From Mycolicibacterium wolinskyi (GTDB taxonomy: Bacteria > Actinomycetota > Actinomycetes > Mycobacteriales > Mycobacteriaceae): a DNA stretch of 64,000 nt. The notes under the pieces are model-generated. The model searched no databases and was not told the DNA's origin. It saw only the letters and a list, made by a program, of their open reading frames with translations. A program made the translations under genes and the position numbers. How positions within the stretch are numbered: position 1 is the first letter of the stretch; each line of letters starts with the position of its first letter. The stretch covers positions 104,282-168,281 of the forward strand of contig NZ_LQQA01000008.1 in assembly GCF_002101965.1 (NCBI RefSeq), read 5' to 3'. This document shows positions 18,643-29,757 of the stretch, one piece after another.

Positions 18643-18750
18643 TGCTTCGGGTATTGCGCCGCAAGAGATTCGGCGACTAGCGTTGGAATCTGTGTTCTGC
18701 CGGCGAGGGCGGCGGCAGCGGCGGGATCAATCAACTGCAGGGGGACTGCT

Positions 18751-19068
18751 GTGTCGTTGAAAGCCGATCTGGATCAAATGCGCACCGTGGGTGGACATCT
18801 CAGAGGGCTCGCCGTCGAGGTCACCGGCATGAAGTTCGGACCGATGATGATGGGCACCGATTCGGCAGCCCTCAAGAGCGTGGGCGCGATGCAGAACATC
18901 CAGTACAACGTGCTCAACACGACGTTGATACCGACGTGTTCGGAGCGGCTCAGCGAGACCGGCGACATCATGATCAACATCGCCGACAAGTTCCAGAACG
19001 GCGACGAGAGCAAGCTTCTCGACGTCGTCAACACGTTCAACAAAGCCACCGGCACGTGGGGTGAATGA
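18751..19068 (+). CDS. Small helical ESX-associated protein (EspC/WXG100-like)
   Basis: A 105-residue protein starting at a GTG that follows an AGGGGG ribosome-binding site. It is helical, with a Met-rich MKFGPMMMG segment and a C-terminal FNKATGTWGE. Length and position (directly before a large WXG-domain protein, 4-bp overlap) fit a partner or chaperone of the EspC/WXG100 type. No WXG turn is present in the middle. It opens a three-gene operon after a 108-bp gap from the ParA-like gene. The exact family is not recognised. Confidence 0.6.
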   Translation: MSLKADLDQMRTVGGHLRGLAVEVTGMKFGPMMMGTDSAALKSVGAMQNIQYNVLNTTLIPTCSERLSETGDIMINIADKFQNGDESKLLDVVNTFNKATGTWGE

Positions 19069-21356
19069 CGATGGGCTTCACCAAGTCCCAGGTCCAGAAC
19101 ATGGACCCGAACGTGATCGGCAACATCGCCAAGGGCTGGGACGATCTCGGTACGAAGATCGAGCAGAAGTTCGACTCCTATGTGAACAAGGTCAAGAACA
19201 CCGCCGACGGCGGCTACTGGGAGGGCAAGGCGGCGGAGGCCGCCCAGACCCGGGCCGACGCCGACCGCAAGGTCGCGGTGGGTCTGGTCGACGAGGTGCA
19301 GTCGGCGGCGAACACCGCGCGTGGGGTGCGCGACAACATCGTCACCGCGCGGACCAACGTGCTGAACAAGGTCTCGGCGATCTCGGGTGAGCAGTTTCTG
19401 GTGCACGACGACTGGTCGCTGACCGACCCGTCGGGCATCCAGGACACCGGACAGCGGGCCGCCCGGATGCGCCTGCTGGCCGGCGAACTCAAAACCCTCG
19501 TCGACGCCCTCGTCACCGCCGACGACAACGGCGCGACCACGATCAACAACCTCGCCTCCGGGCTGATCGCCAAGTTCACCGATCCCGCATCGCTGAGCGG
19601 TCAGCAGGGAACCTCCGACGGCAGCGCGATATTCGACGGGAACATCCCGCCGGATGTGTTGCAACGTTTGATCGAGGCCGGCTCGCTGACGCCGGATCAG
19701 CTCGCCGCGCTCCAGTCCGGCCAGCCGGTCGAGATCTCGGCATCGCAGATGGAATACATCAACGCGATGATGCGCTCGCTCGACGGGAAGACGCCGGAAG
19801 AGATCGAAGAGATGCTCAAGGGTCTTCCGCCGGAAGCCCGTACCGGCCTGGCCAACATGTTCCAGATCGCGTCCAACGGCCGCGTCACCGCGACCGTCGA
19901 GGGCAACTACGACGTCCCGACCAATGGCGGTTTCAACCTGCTGCCGCAGAAGATGCGGGATTCCCTCACGCGCAGTGACCTCGTGGAGAACGGTACGTTC
20001 ACTGCGGGCGCCAGCACGGGATTCCCGGTCGTGTACGACACCATCAATGTCAATGGCGTCGGCACCAACCAGGCGATCGCGCGGATCGCCGGAATGAGCG
20101 ACTCGAACATGCGGGCCGGATCCGACCTCGACCACAAAGTGCTCGACGTCGCGGGCAAGTACCTCGACGCACAGGTGCGCGCCGAAACGGGCGGCGACCA
20201 GATGATGTTCTCGATCGACGACCGCGGTGCCGATCCGAAGGAAGTCCAGATCACCGAGCCGATGTTCGGCGCGGTGGCCGACGACGAATTCGCCGTCGCC
20301 GCCGCGGTCACCAACCCCGACACCGGTGAGAAGTTGATCGGCAACATCTTCCAGCACGAGTGGCAGGACGACGGCAAGACCGTGTCGGCGCTGTTCGACA
20401 CGTCCGCCGGTGACGCGGTGACGACGCCGGGAGATCCGGTCGACGCGAAAAACGCCGAACTGCACGGCGATATCGCCGAGGCGACGGCGGACTACATGTC
20501 CGAGCACAAGGCCGACCTGCTGCGGGTCCCCGGCTATGAGGACAAGATCTCGGCCGGCCAGCTGAACCCGGAACTCATGCGAAGCCTCGCCGACGACCTC
20601 GCGCCGTACTACAGCACCTTCGCCGGTGCCGAGACCATCCCCGGGGTCGACAACTTCGACGAGAAGAGCCAACTCGCCGACATGTACGCCGTACTTGCCA
20701 GCGATCCCGAGGCCGGGGCCAAGGCCGCGACGCACACCTACGCGCAGGAGAACGCGTTGGCCGCCGAGTACGGCAGCGGTGAGGCCGCGAGCACCTACGC
20801 CCAGATCGCAGGGCAGATGCACAGCGCGCTCGTCGACGGCACCGCCGATGCCAAGGCGTCGATGGACCGCAACGACATCTACAACGCGCAGTACGAGTAC
20901 GCGCTCAACTCCGCGAATTTCGACACCGCGAAGTCGGTGGCGACCACCGCGTTCGACGCGGCCGGGATCAAGCCCGGCAAGTGGGCTGTCGACATCATCG
21001 CCCCACACGCCAAGCTCGAGCTGATGGGCATCGTCGATCAGCAGGCCGCGATGGATCCGAACAACGGCAGGCCCAACGACGTCGCAACGGGTCAGGTCGA
21101 TTCCGACGTCACCGTGCAGAACATGCTCAACGGGCTGCAGACGGAGGACCCGTCGGTCATCGACGACCCGGCCTTCGCGGATCTACGTGAAACAGACGCC
21201 AACGGTGAGGTACGCCTCGTAGTCAACGGGCTCGACGATCAGCAGGCAGTCAAGGAGCGGCTGCGCGACCACTACGGCATCGACATCACCGAGTGGGAGA
21301 ACGAGTACGACCGCGGTGCACGGGCCGGCCAGATCCAGACACCATCAGGGAATTGA
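19065..21356 (+). CDS. Large WXG-domain protein, putative ESX effector
   Basis: A 763-residue protein. The first 110 residues form a helical hairpin with the turn GGYWEGKAAEAAQTRAD, a WXG/LXG-type secretion domain. The remaining 650 residues are mixed alpha/beta, then mostly helical (about 480-680, Ala/Tyr/Asp-rich, repeat-like), and end in a charged tail. No toxin motif or membrane segment is recognised. Similar proteins in mycobacteria are, as I recall, sometimes labelled as TPR-region proteins. It is coupled to the small gene upstream (ATGA) and to a lipoprotein downstream (TGATG). Export through the adjacent ESX system is inferred from the N-terminal domain and context. Confidence 0.7.
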   Translation: MTMGFTKSQVQNMDPNVIGNIAKGWDDLGTKIEQKFDSYVNKVKNTADGGYWEGKAAEAAQTRADADRKVAVGLVDEVQSAANTARGVRDNIVTARTNVLNKVSAISGEQFLVHDDWSLTDPSGIQDTGQRAARMRLLAGELKTLVDALVTADDNGATTINNLASGLIAKFTDPASLSGQQGTSDGSAIFDGNIPPDVLQRLIEAGSLTPDQLAALQSGQPVEISASQMEYINAMMRSLDGKTPEEIEEMLKGLPPEARTGLANMFQIASNGRVTATVEGNYDVPTNGGFNLLPQKMRDSLTRSDLVENGTFTAGASTGFPVVYDTINVNGVGTNQAIARIAGMSDSNMRAGSDLDHKVLDVAGKYLDAQVRAETGGDQMMFSIDDRGADPKEVQITEPMFGAVADDEFAVAAAVTNPDTGEKLIGNIFQHEWQDDGKTVSALFDTSAGDAVTTPGDPVDAKNAELHGDIAEATADYMSEHKADLLRVPGYEDKISAGQLNPELMRSLADDLAPYYSTFAGAETIPGVDNFDEKSQLADMYAVLASDPEAGAKAATHTYAQENALAAEYGSGEAASTYAQIAGQMHSALVDGTADAKASMDRNDIYNAQYEYALNSANFDTAKSVATTAFDAAGIKPGKWAVDIIAPHAKLELMGIVDQQAAMDPNNGRPNDVATGQVDSDVTVQNMLNGLQTEDPSVIDDPAFADLRETDANGEVRLVVNGLDDQQAVKERLRDHYGIDITEWENEYDRGARAGQIQTPSGN

Positions 21357-22078
21357 TGCGCCTGCGGGTTATCGCCGCGGCTCTGCTGGTTGGCGGCTGT
21401 ACGACCCCACAACCGTCCGCTCCCCCGCCTGCGCCGGTCGATCCGCGGGCACTGTCGCATTTCACGATCGTGTGGAGTGATCCGGCCGGGCTGGATCTGC
21501 TGTCCGCCGAAGGCACGTATCTGCGGGCCAGCGTCGAGTCGTTGCGGCTCGCGGCGGCGAACAGCAACCGCGACGCCGCCTACCCGGGATTCTGGGAGAC
21601 GCTGACCGGGCCCGCCAAGGACTATGCCGAGAGCTTCTTCGCCCTCGGACCCGACGATGCCCTGCACGGGGTCAATCGCTTCGAAGTGATCGGGGTCGTC
21701 GACCATGAGGACCGGCTCACCGCTGGGCTGTGCATCTACGAACGGCAACTAGGCGTCGAAGATACCGACGGCCGGTTCACGTTCAACCGCATGGGCAGCC
21801 ATTACTGGGAATTGACGGTCGAGAAAGCGGGCGAAGCCACCCCACCGGCAGGCCAGCGAGGTCGAGACACCTATCCACAGGCCGCGATGTTCGGATCGTG
21901 GCGCACCGTCAAATGGGCGAGGCAGCCGGCGGACACCCCGAACCCATGCGGGGGGCGGCCCACGCCCGGTGTGGAACCCGGGGCCTGGCCTGCGCTGATG
22001 CCGGGCAGCCGACCATACGTGACCGAGGATGTCCCGACCGCGCCGAATTACCCCGGCTGGTCGAACAACGTCACGTGA
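21356..22078 (+). CDS. Putative lipoprotein
   Basis: A 240-residue protein with a signal peptide and a lipobox (LLVGGC) placing the lipidated Cys at residue 15. The mature protein has no family signature I recognise. Its ATG overlaps the stop of the large WXG-domain gene, so it belongs to that operon and is expected on the outer face of the membrane. A link to the WXG protein, such as protection or assembly, is only a contextual guess. A 162-bp gap follows before gyrA. Confidence 0.72.
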   Translation: MRLRVIAAALLVGGCTTPQPSAPPPAPVDPRALSHFTIVWSDPAGLDLLSAEGTYLRASVESLRLAAANSNRDAAYPGFWETLTGPAKDYAESFFALGPDDALHGVNRFEVIGVVDHEDRLTAGLCIYERQLGVEDTDGRFTFNRMGSHYWELTVEKAGEATPPAGQRGRDTYPQAAMFGSWRTVKWARQPADTPNPCGGRPTPGVEPGAWPALMPGSRPYVTEDVPTAPNYPGWSNNVT

Positions 22079-22240
22079 CGAAGTCGCTCGCGCGCCTGTC
22101 GCAGGCGTGTCGGAACCCGGCAACCGCCGGTGGCCACAGCGCGAACCACTAAACTGGTGAGGTTGCCGCCCCCGCGTACCGGGGTGCGGTGCGCCTGCAT
22201 GCGGCCTCACACGGGGCCGCGGCTGACGAGCGAGGACTAG

Positions 22241-24745
<2,505 letters not shown>

Positions 24746-24797
24746 GGGAGCCGCTGGGGTCCGACCGGGCCCCCGGCCTGAGCTAAGGAGCTGTTAG

Positions 24798-25658
24798 GTG
24801 AGTTCACCGAGCGAGCCGGGATACCCGCGCGCGGGCGACCGGCCGGGCAGCAGCACCAACGGCTCGGCGCCGGGTGGCGAGGTCGGAGCCGCGGGCAACG
24901 CCGCGTCGCGCGCGGGCGGCCACATCACCGATTCGGGCGACGTGCCACCGTGGCAGCGCGGGACGTCCCGGACCGCGCAGCAGCCGCCCGCGGAGGCGCG
25001 CGGCGACGGATCCCGCGGACCCAGCGGCGAGGCCCGGGCGCAGCGATTCGTCTCGGGACCGGAGACCGAGACCGAGCAGCAGCCGCGCCCGGCACCGCGC
25101 CCCGAGCCGCGGAACGAGCCTCGCAACGAGCCTCGGAGCGAGCCGGTGCGCCCCGAGGCGTATGCCAGCGAGCTGCCGGATCTGTCCGGCCCGGTACCCC
25201 GTCCGCCGCAGCGTAAGAGCGGCAACGACAGTGCACGGTCGTCGGGCCCGCCGACCACCCGGATCCAGGTGGCGAATCGCCCGCAGCAGGCCGGTCCCGT
25301 CCGGGCCAGCATGCAGATCCGGCGGGTGGACCCGTGGACCGTGCTGAAGGTCTCGCTGGTGCTGTCGGTGGTGTTGTTCTTCGTGTGGATGATCGCGGTG
25401 GCGTTCCTCTACCTCGTCCTCGGCGGGATGGGCGTGTGGAGCAAGCTCAACAGCAACGTCGGCGACCTGCTGACCAGTGCGAGCGGCAGCACCGGCGGCG
25501 AGCTCGTCTCCAGCGGCACGATCTTCGGCGGTGCCGCCCTGATCGGCTTGGTGAACATCGTCGTGCTGAGTGCGATGGCCACGATCGGTGCGTTCATCTA
25601 CAACCTCACAACCGATCTCGTGGGCGGTGTCGAAGTGACATTGGCAGACCGGGACTGA
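24798..25658 (+). CDS. DUF3566 transmembrane protein
   Basis: A 286-residue protein (GTG start). A long disordered Pro/Arg/Glu-rich N terminus of about 170 residues is followed by a conserved domain with two membrane helices (about 178-210 and 250-272) and the ending [15 protein letters not shown]. This is the DUF3566 protein always found downstream of gyrA in mycobacteria (Rv0007 in M. tuberculosis). A tandem acidic/Arg [15 protein letters not shown] repeat lies in the disordered part. Function is not established. Confidence 0.88.
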   Translation: MSSPSEPGYPRAGDRPGSSTNGSAPGGEVGAAGNAASRAGGHITDSGDVPPWQRGTSRTAQQPPAEARGDGSRGPSGEARAQRFVSGPETETEQQPRPAPRPEPRNEPRNEPRSEPVRPEAYASELPDLSGPVPRPPQRKSGNDSARSSGPPTTRIQVANRPQQAGPVRASMQIRRVDPWTVLKVSLVLSVVLFFVWMIAVAFLYLVLGGMGVWSKLNSNVGDLLTSASGSTGGELVSSGTIFGGAALIGLVNIVVLSAMATIGAFIYNLTTDLVGGVEVTLADRD

Positions 25659-25738
25659 GGGACGTCACCGCCGACGGAACCGATTTGGGTAGCCGACCAC
25701 CATTGAGGTAATCTCGTCGCTCGGTCGTCCCCTATTTC

Positions 25739-25812
25739 GGGCCTATAGCTCAGGCGGTTAGAGCGCTTCGCTGATAACGAAGAGGTCGGAGGTTCGAGTC
25801 CTCCTAGGCCCA
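25739..25812 (+). tRNA. ileT: tRNA-Ile (GAT)
   Basis: The acceptor stem GGGCCTA pairs with TAGGCCC, the anticodon loop CTGATAA carries GAT, and the T-arm GGAGGTTCGAGTCCTCC is intact. The CCA end is not encoded (CACGA follows). It is separated from tRNA-Ala by a tiny ORF, not by rRNA genes. Confidence 0.97.
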
Positions 25813-25851
25813 CGAAGCCGGCATTGCCGGTGATCACCGAGAGGGTGCGCC

Positions 25852-25944
25852 ATGCGGTTCGTGGTTCTGGCTGTGATCGTGGCCGCGACGGTGATCGTGT
25901 GGCGATCACGACACGGCGACGAAGTTTGGCACGAGGCGGACTAG
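25852..25944 (+). CDS. Very short membrane peptide, DLW-39-like
   Basis: A 30-residue ORF lies between the two tRNAs. It starts MRFVVLAVIVAATVIVW (one membrane segment) and ends in charged GDEVWHEAD. A GAGGG ribosome-binding site precedes the ATG. Location near gyrA and the EVW tail resemble the tiny DLW-39 family of actinobacteria, known only as conserved peptides. The identification is from memory of context and shape, so moderate confidence. Confidence 0.55.
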   Translation: MRFVVLAVIVAATVIVWRSRHGDEVWHEAD

Positions 25945-25961
25945 CCACCTCGGCCAGTCGA

Positions 25962-26034
25962 GGGGCCTTAGCTCAGTTGGTAGAGCGCTGCCTTTGCAAG
26001 GCAGATGTCAGGAGTTCGAATCTCCTAGGCTCCA
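25962..26034 (+). tRNA. alaT: tRNA-Ala (TGC)
   Basis: The acceptor GGGGCCT pairs with AGGCTCC, the anticodon loop CTTTGCAAG contains TGC, and the T-arm AGGAGTTCGAATCTCCT is intact. CCA is not encoded. Confidence 0.97.
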
Positions 26035-26225
26035 CAAGTTGAATCAGCGGTTCAGAAGCGGTTTCGGTGTTCGCCACCGGGGCCGCTTTTCTCGTTCTCG
26101 CCCACACGTTGCCCACAATCTTCCTCAACATCAGACCCGTACAGGTGACCGGCTTCGAGCCCGTTCGGTGGTCGTCGACACGGATAGTCACCGAAACCGC
26201 GTATCGGGGTTGAGTTTTGCTTAGA

Positions 26226-26236
26226 TAGGCGACATG
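26226..26236. promoter_or_regulatory. Operator half-site upstream of the MarR gene
   Basis: TAGGCGACATG ends 17 bp before the MarR start and matches, with one mismatch, the TAGGTGACATG arm of the inverted repeat between the SDR and SRPBCC genes. It suggests autoregulation by the MarR protein. The evidence is sequence similarity only. Confidence 0.45.
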
Positions 26237-26253
26237 CATCTCGATGACGCGCG

Positions 26254-26745
26254 ATGACTGATTCCGGCGAGTACCCGCTAACGCCGAGGCAGCAGCGGGC
26301 CTGGCTGAATTTCATGCGGGTCTATCACCGGCTCGAATATGAGGTGAACCGTCATCTGCGCACCGAGTGCGGTCTCTCACTCTACGACTACACGGTGCTC
26401 AGTACGCTCTCGCGCGCACCGGATCGCCGCCTGCAGCTGACCACACTGGCCACGGTGATCGGGTGGGAACGCAGCCGGCTTTCTCACCATCTGATGCGGA
26501 TGGCACGCCGCGGCCTGGTCGAGCGCACAACCTGTGACACCGACGGTCGCGGCACTGTCGTCGTCCTTACCGACGAGGGCTGGGACCGACTCGCCGACGC
26601 CGCCCCGGTGCACGCGGAGTGGGTACACCGGGCGTTCTTCGCCGATCTGGATCCCGAGCACGAGGATGCCCTCGCCGACATCCTCGCCGTTGTACACGAG
26701 AGTCTGTTGCGCGAGGGCACCTTGCCGCGTCCCGACCTCAGCTAG
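26254..26745 (+). CDS. MarR-family transcriptional regulator
   Basis: A 163-residue winged-helix protein of MarR size. The recognition region is LATVIGWERSRLSHHLMRMARRGLVER and the wing is DTDGRGTVVVLTDEG. MarR dimers bind palindromes and are released by small ligands. It lies convergent to, and 5 bp from, an SDR gene. A half-site in its own leader matches the palindrome in the SDR promoter, so it probably represses both itself and the SDR/SRPBCC pair. Confidence 0.88.
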   Translation: MTDSGEYPLTPRQQRAWLNFMRVYHRLEYEVNRHLRTECGLSLYDYTVLSTLSRAPDRRLQLTTLATVIGWERSRLSHHLMRMARRGLVERTTCDTDGRGTVVVLTDEGWDRLADAAPVHAEWVHRAFFADLDPEHEDALADILAVVHESLLREGTLPRPDLS

Positions 26746-26750
26746 ACCAG

Positions 26751-27497
26751 TTAAACCTGGTTCATGCCCCCGTCGACGAAGATCTCCGCACCTGTCATGA
26801 AGCTGCTCGCATCGGAGCCGAGGAACACCACCACGGCGGCCAGTTCGGCAGGATCGCCTAACCGCTTCATCGGGTTCGTTGCCAGACCGTCGAAGAACAC
26901 CTGCCGCTGGTCTTCGTCAGGCACCAGTTCGGTGAGTCCCTCGGTCAGGATGGGACCGGGTGTGACCGTGTTGACCCGGAAGCCACGGTCGCCAAGCTCG
27001 GTGGCCCAGGTGCGGCCGAAGGACCGGATAGCAGCCTTTGCCGCGGCATAGGCACCGAATGCCGGGGTACCCCTGGTGGCCGCGGTGGAGCCGGACAGAA
27101 CGATCGAGGCACCGGGATTGAGTAGCGGCAGCGTCTTCTGCACGGTGAACACCGTCCCGCCCACGTTGCGGTTGAACGTGTCGATGAGGTGTTCGGGTGT
27201 CTCGTCCTCCAGCGTGGCGAACTCGCCACTGCCGGCGTTGGTGAAAACGATGTCGAGGCCGGCGCCTGCGTCGCGGATGACCCCGACAAGTCGGTCCAGG
27301 TCCTCGGTGCTGGTGACATCGCTGGCAACACCGACGACACCGGAACCGAGCGAGGCTGCGGCGGCGTCGACGCGCTGTTGGGTACGCCCGGTGATGAACA
27401 CCTTGGCGCCCTCGTCGGCGAAGGCTCGCGCCGTCGCATAACCGATGCCGGATGTGCCGCCGGTGATCAGTGCTGTTTTACCTTCGAGCTGAGCCAT
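26751..27497 (-). CDS. Short-chain dehydrogenase/reductase (SDR)
   Basis: A 248-residue classical SDR. The cofactor motif TGGTSGIG is at residues 11-18, an NAG-type motif (TNAGSG) follows, and the catalytic Tyr/Lys are in YAAAK at about 151-155. The C-terminal MTGAEIFVDGGM is typical. It is an NAD(P)-dependent oxidoreductase, probably acting on a small carbonyl or alcohol; the substrate is not identifiable. The ATG at 27497 follows GAGGACGAG. It is divergent from the SRPBCC gene across an operator-like palindrome. Confidence 0.9.
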   Translation of the reverse strand: MAQLEGKTALITGGTSGIGYATARAFADEGAKVFITGRTQQRVDAAAASLGSGVVGVASDVTSTEDLDRLVGVIRDAGAGLDIVFTNAGSGEFATLEDETPEHLIDTFNRNVGGTVFTVQKTLPLLNPGASIVLSGSTAATRGTPAFGAYAAAKAAIRSFGRTWATELGDRGFRVNTVTPGPILTEGLTELVPDEDQRQVFFDGLATNPMKRLGDPAELAAVVVFLGSDASSFMTGAEIFVDGGMNQV

Positions 27498-27546
27498 CTC
27501 GTCCTCCTGTTGTCGAAAACGCTTGTTGCGTGTCATATCCGGCAAC

Positions 27547-27584
27547 TAGGTGACATGTCACGTTATTCCGGGACATGTCACCTA
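27547..27584. promoter_or_regulatory. Perfect 13-bp inverted repeat, likely MarR operator pair
   Basis: TAGGTGACATGTC (27547-27559) and its exact reverse complement GACATGTCACCTA (27572-27584) lie in the 109-bp divergent region between the SDR and SRPBCC genes. Each arm contains a palindromic ACATGT core, so this may be two adjacent dimer sites. The nearby MarR regulator is the natural candidate. Confidence 0.7.
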
Positions 27585-27606
27585 TCCACTTGATAGCGTC
27601 GACTCC

Positions 27607-28071
27607 GTGACTCAGCTCGAGTACTCCGACTCCATCCACGTCGACATCCCGCCGGATGCCCTCTACGCCATCGTTTCCGATGTCACCCGTACCGGTGAGT
27701 GGAGTCCCATCTGCCGCGAGTGCTGGTGGGACGAGGACGGTGGGCCGCGCGTGGGCGCGTGGTTCACCGGACGCAACGTGACACCTGACCGCGAATGGGA
27801 GACCCGCAGTCAGGTCGTCGTCGCCGATCCAGGACGTGAGTTCACCTGGGAGGTCAACGACGGCTGGGTGCGTTGGGGCTTCACGTTGGAGCCAGAGGAT
27901 GACGGCACCCGATTGACGGAGTCCTGGGCCTTCCTGGAGCCCGGAATCGCAGGCTTCCGCGAGCGCTATGGCGAGCGGGCCGACGCCGAGATCGCCGCGC
28001 GTAGCGAAGCGGCCCTGAGCGGGATACCGGCCACCCTCGCGGCCATCAAGGCCGTCGCAGAGGGCGCCTAG
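27607..28071 (+). CDS. SRPBCC-family (START-like) protein
   Basis: A 154-residue protein with the polyketide-cyclase/START pattern: DSIHVDIPPDALYAIVSD at the N terminus, TGEWSPICRECWWDE, then FTWEVNDGWVRWGFTLEP and a long C-terminal helix. Such proteins bind hydrophobic ligands in a helix-grip fold. It starts at a GTG, 22 bp after the operator, so it should be co-controlled with the divergent SDR. Confidence 0.82.
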   Translation: MTQLEYSDSIHVDIPPDALYAIVSDVTRTGEWSPICRECWWDEDGGPRVGAWFTGRNVTPDREWETRSQVVVADPGREFTWEVNDGWVRWGFTLEPEDDGTRLTESWAFLEPGIAGFRERYGERADAEIAARSEAALSGIPATLAAIKAVAEGA

Positions 28072-28074
28072 GCC

Positions 28075-28467
28075 CTACGGCTTCGGCGTGACTTCGACGC
28101 TCGGCGGCAGCGGCGAAGGCTCGGGGCGGGTCGAGCGTCGCACGATCGAGAACACGACCGCGCCGCCCGCCAGGACGGCTGCCGCGACCCCGGCGATGAC
28201 GAGCGGACGGCGCCGCTTCTTGGGCGGTGCGGTGGCTTCCTGGATGACTTCCGGCAGCGCGGCGACCGCTTCGGCGGCCGCGGCCAGCTGGCGGCGCAGC
28301 TTGCCGGATTCGTAGCGACGGCGCAGCCCGTTCGCGGTTGCCTGTGCCGAGTTCAGTCCCAGACCGACGACGCCCCTGGTGATGTCGACCGGGCCGACCG
28401 CGGTGTATTTCAAACCGCGGGAAAGTCGTTGATGGGGGGCCAACCGGAGATCGGCGTTCGCGGTCAT
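28075..28467 (-). CDS. cwsA: Cell wall synthesis protein CwsA
   Basis: A 130-residue membrane protein. The N terminus MTANADLRLAPHQRLSRGL, a single transmembrane helix (about 86-106) and a short Pro-rich extracytoplasmic tail match CwsA (Rv0008c). CwsA interacts with the polar growth protein Wag31 and with CrgA in mycobacterial septation and pole formation. Its location between the tRNA block and ppiA is the conserved one. It is convergent with the SRPBCC gene with a 3-bp gap. Confidence 0.9.
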   Translation of the reverse strand: MTANADLRLAPHQRLSRGLKYTAVGPVDITRGVVGLGLNSAQATANGLRRRYESGKLRRQLAAAAEAVAALPEVIQEATAPPKKRRRPLVIAGVAAAVLAGGAVVFSIVRRSTRPEPSPLPPSVEVTPKP

Positions 28468-28590
28468 CTCGCACCTTTCTGAGCCATCGGGTTCCGACTG
28501 CCCGTCCAGCCTGCCATCTCGAACGCGGTCAGGTGGGTAAGTGACGGGTGCCGATGGGGGCGCGCGAGCGGGATGGCACACTGACATTCC

Positions 28591-29118
28591 GTGACGAGCC
28601 CCATTCAGACCGCAACCGCGACCCTGCACACGAACCGCGGCGACATCAAGATCGCCCTGTTCGGTAACCACGCTCCCAAGACCGTGGCCAACTTCGTCGG
28701 TTTGGCGCAGGGCACCAAGGACTACAGCACCGAGAACGCGTCGGGCAGCACGTCCGGGCCCTTCTACGACGGGGCGATCTTCCACCGGGTGATCGACGGC
28801 TTCATGATCCAGGGCGGCGACCCGACCGGCACCGGTCGCGGCGGCCCGGGATACCAGTTCGCCGACGAGTTCCACCCGGAGCTGCAGTTCGACAAGCCCT
28901 ACCTGCTGGCGATGGCCAACGCCGGGCCGGGCACGAACGGTTCGCAGTTCTTCATCACGGTCGGCAAGACCCCCCATCTGAACCGCCGCCACACCATCTT
29001 CGGCGAGGTTGTCGACCCGGAGTCTCAGAAGGTCGTCGATGCGATCGCATCGACTGCGACCGACCGGGGTGACCGCCCCACCGAGCCGGTGGTGATCGAG
29101 TCGGTCACGGTGTCATAG
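28591..29118 (+). CDS. ppiA: Peptidyl-prolyl cis-trans isomerase (cyclophilin)
   Basis: A 175-residue single-domain cyclophilin. Active-site motifs are [15 protein letters not shown], the NGSQFFIT strand and the HTIFGEV segment. It catalyses proline isomerisation in the cytosol; no signal peptide is present. It begins at a GTG at 28591. It has the same position as Rv0009 relative to gyrA and crgA. A strong hairpin lies 28 bp past the stop. Confidence 0.96.
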   Translation: MTSPIQTATATLHTNRGDIKIALFGNHAPKTVANFVGLAQGTKDYSTENASGSTSGPFYDGAIFHRVIDGFMIQGGDPTGTGRGGPGYQFADEFHPELQFDKPYLLAMANAGPGTNGSQFFITVGKTPHLNRRHTIFGEVVDPESQKVVDAIASTATDRGDRPTEPVVIESVTVS

Positions 29119-29145
29119 CCACGGCCTGACCCGCATACGCAACAA

Positions 29146-29175
29146 CGCGACGTCCCCGTCCGCGGGGACGTCGCG
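29146..29175. terminator. Bidirectional terminator between ppiA and the PH-like gene
   Basis: A perfect 13-bp stem, CGCGACGTCCCCG with CGGGGACGTCGCG, and a 4-base loop. It lies between the convergent ppiA and PH-domain genes. Confidence 0.88.
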
Positions 29176-29194
29176 TGTGTGTGCGGGATTTCTT

Positions 29195-29602
29195 TCAGTA
29201 GCCGGCCGCTTTGAGGGCGTCGAGAACGTCGAGCGGGTCGGTGCCCAGGTCCCACCGAGTCATGACGAGCAGCCGATCATCGGCCGTGTCGATTTCGAGC
29301 AGGCGGACCTTGCGGGCGATGCGCCGGAACTCGGTGATGCGGATCGAACGGACGTCATTGCGCCGAAGTATCCGGGTGCGCGACCAACCGCGAACAGTGA
29401 GACCGTCTTCGCTGATTGCCAGTTTTGGCCGGGCGCGCCAGGAGAACGTTGCAAAGGTGAGCAATCCCACGGCGGCAATGCCGGCAAGAACACGTCCTGG
29501 CGGATCTGTGATCAGGGTCACAGCTGCGATAGCCATCATAAGTCCGGCTATGCCGCAACCTGCGATTCCAGCGGTCGGAGGCCCCCAACTAGTTTGCTGC
29601 AC
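29195..29602 (-). CDS. PH-like domain membrane protein
   Basis: A 135-residue protein with two N-terminal membrane helices (about 10-32 and 36-54), followed by a small bacterial PH-like domain (PKLAISEDGLTVRGW...LLEIDTADDRLLVMTRWDLG). It corresponds by position and shape to Rv0010c between ppiA and crgA. Function is unknown; it is expected to be an inner-membrane protein with the PH domain in the cytosol. Confidence 0.85.
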   Translation of the reverse strand: MQQTSWGPPTAGIAGCGIAGLMMAIAAVTLITDPPGRVLAGIAAVGLLTFATFSWRARPKLAISEDGLTVRGWSRTRILRRNDVRSIRITEFRRIARKVRLLEIDTADDRLLVMTRWDLGTDPLDVLDALKAAGY

Positions 29603-29757
29603 GGGCTGTGCACACCCTTTTACCGTTACTAATGAAGTTATCCACAGGTGCTATCCCCAATGGGGATGAATCACAACGGTGTGATTGAGCGTCCGGGACG
29701 TTGCTAAACCGGTAACGCACGGAACGTAAGATGAATTCATTATGATGCCGTCTCGAC

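Noticed and set aside
25739..26034. tRNA-Ile/tRNA-Ala pair as part of an rRNA operon
   Set aside because: No 16S or 23S sequence flanks the pair; a small ORF and protein genes do. This is the usual isolated pair downstream of gyrA in mycobacteria.
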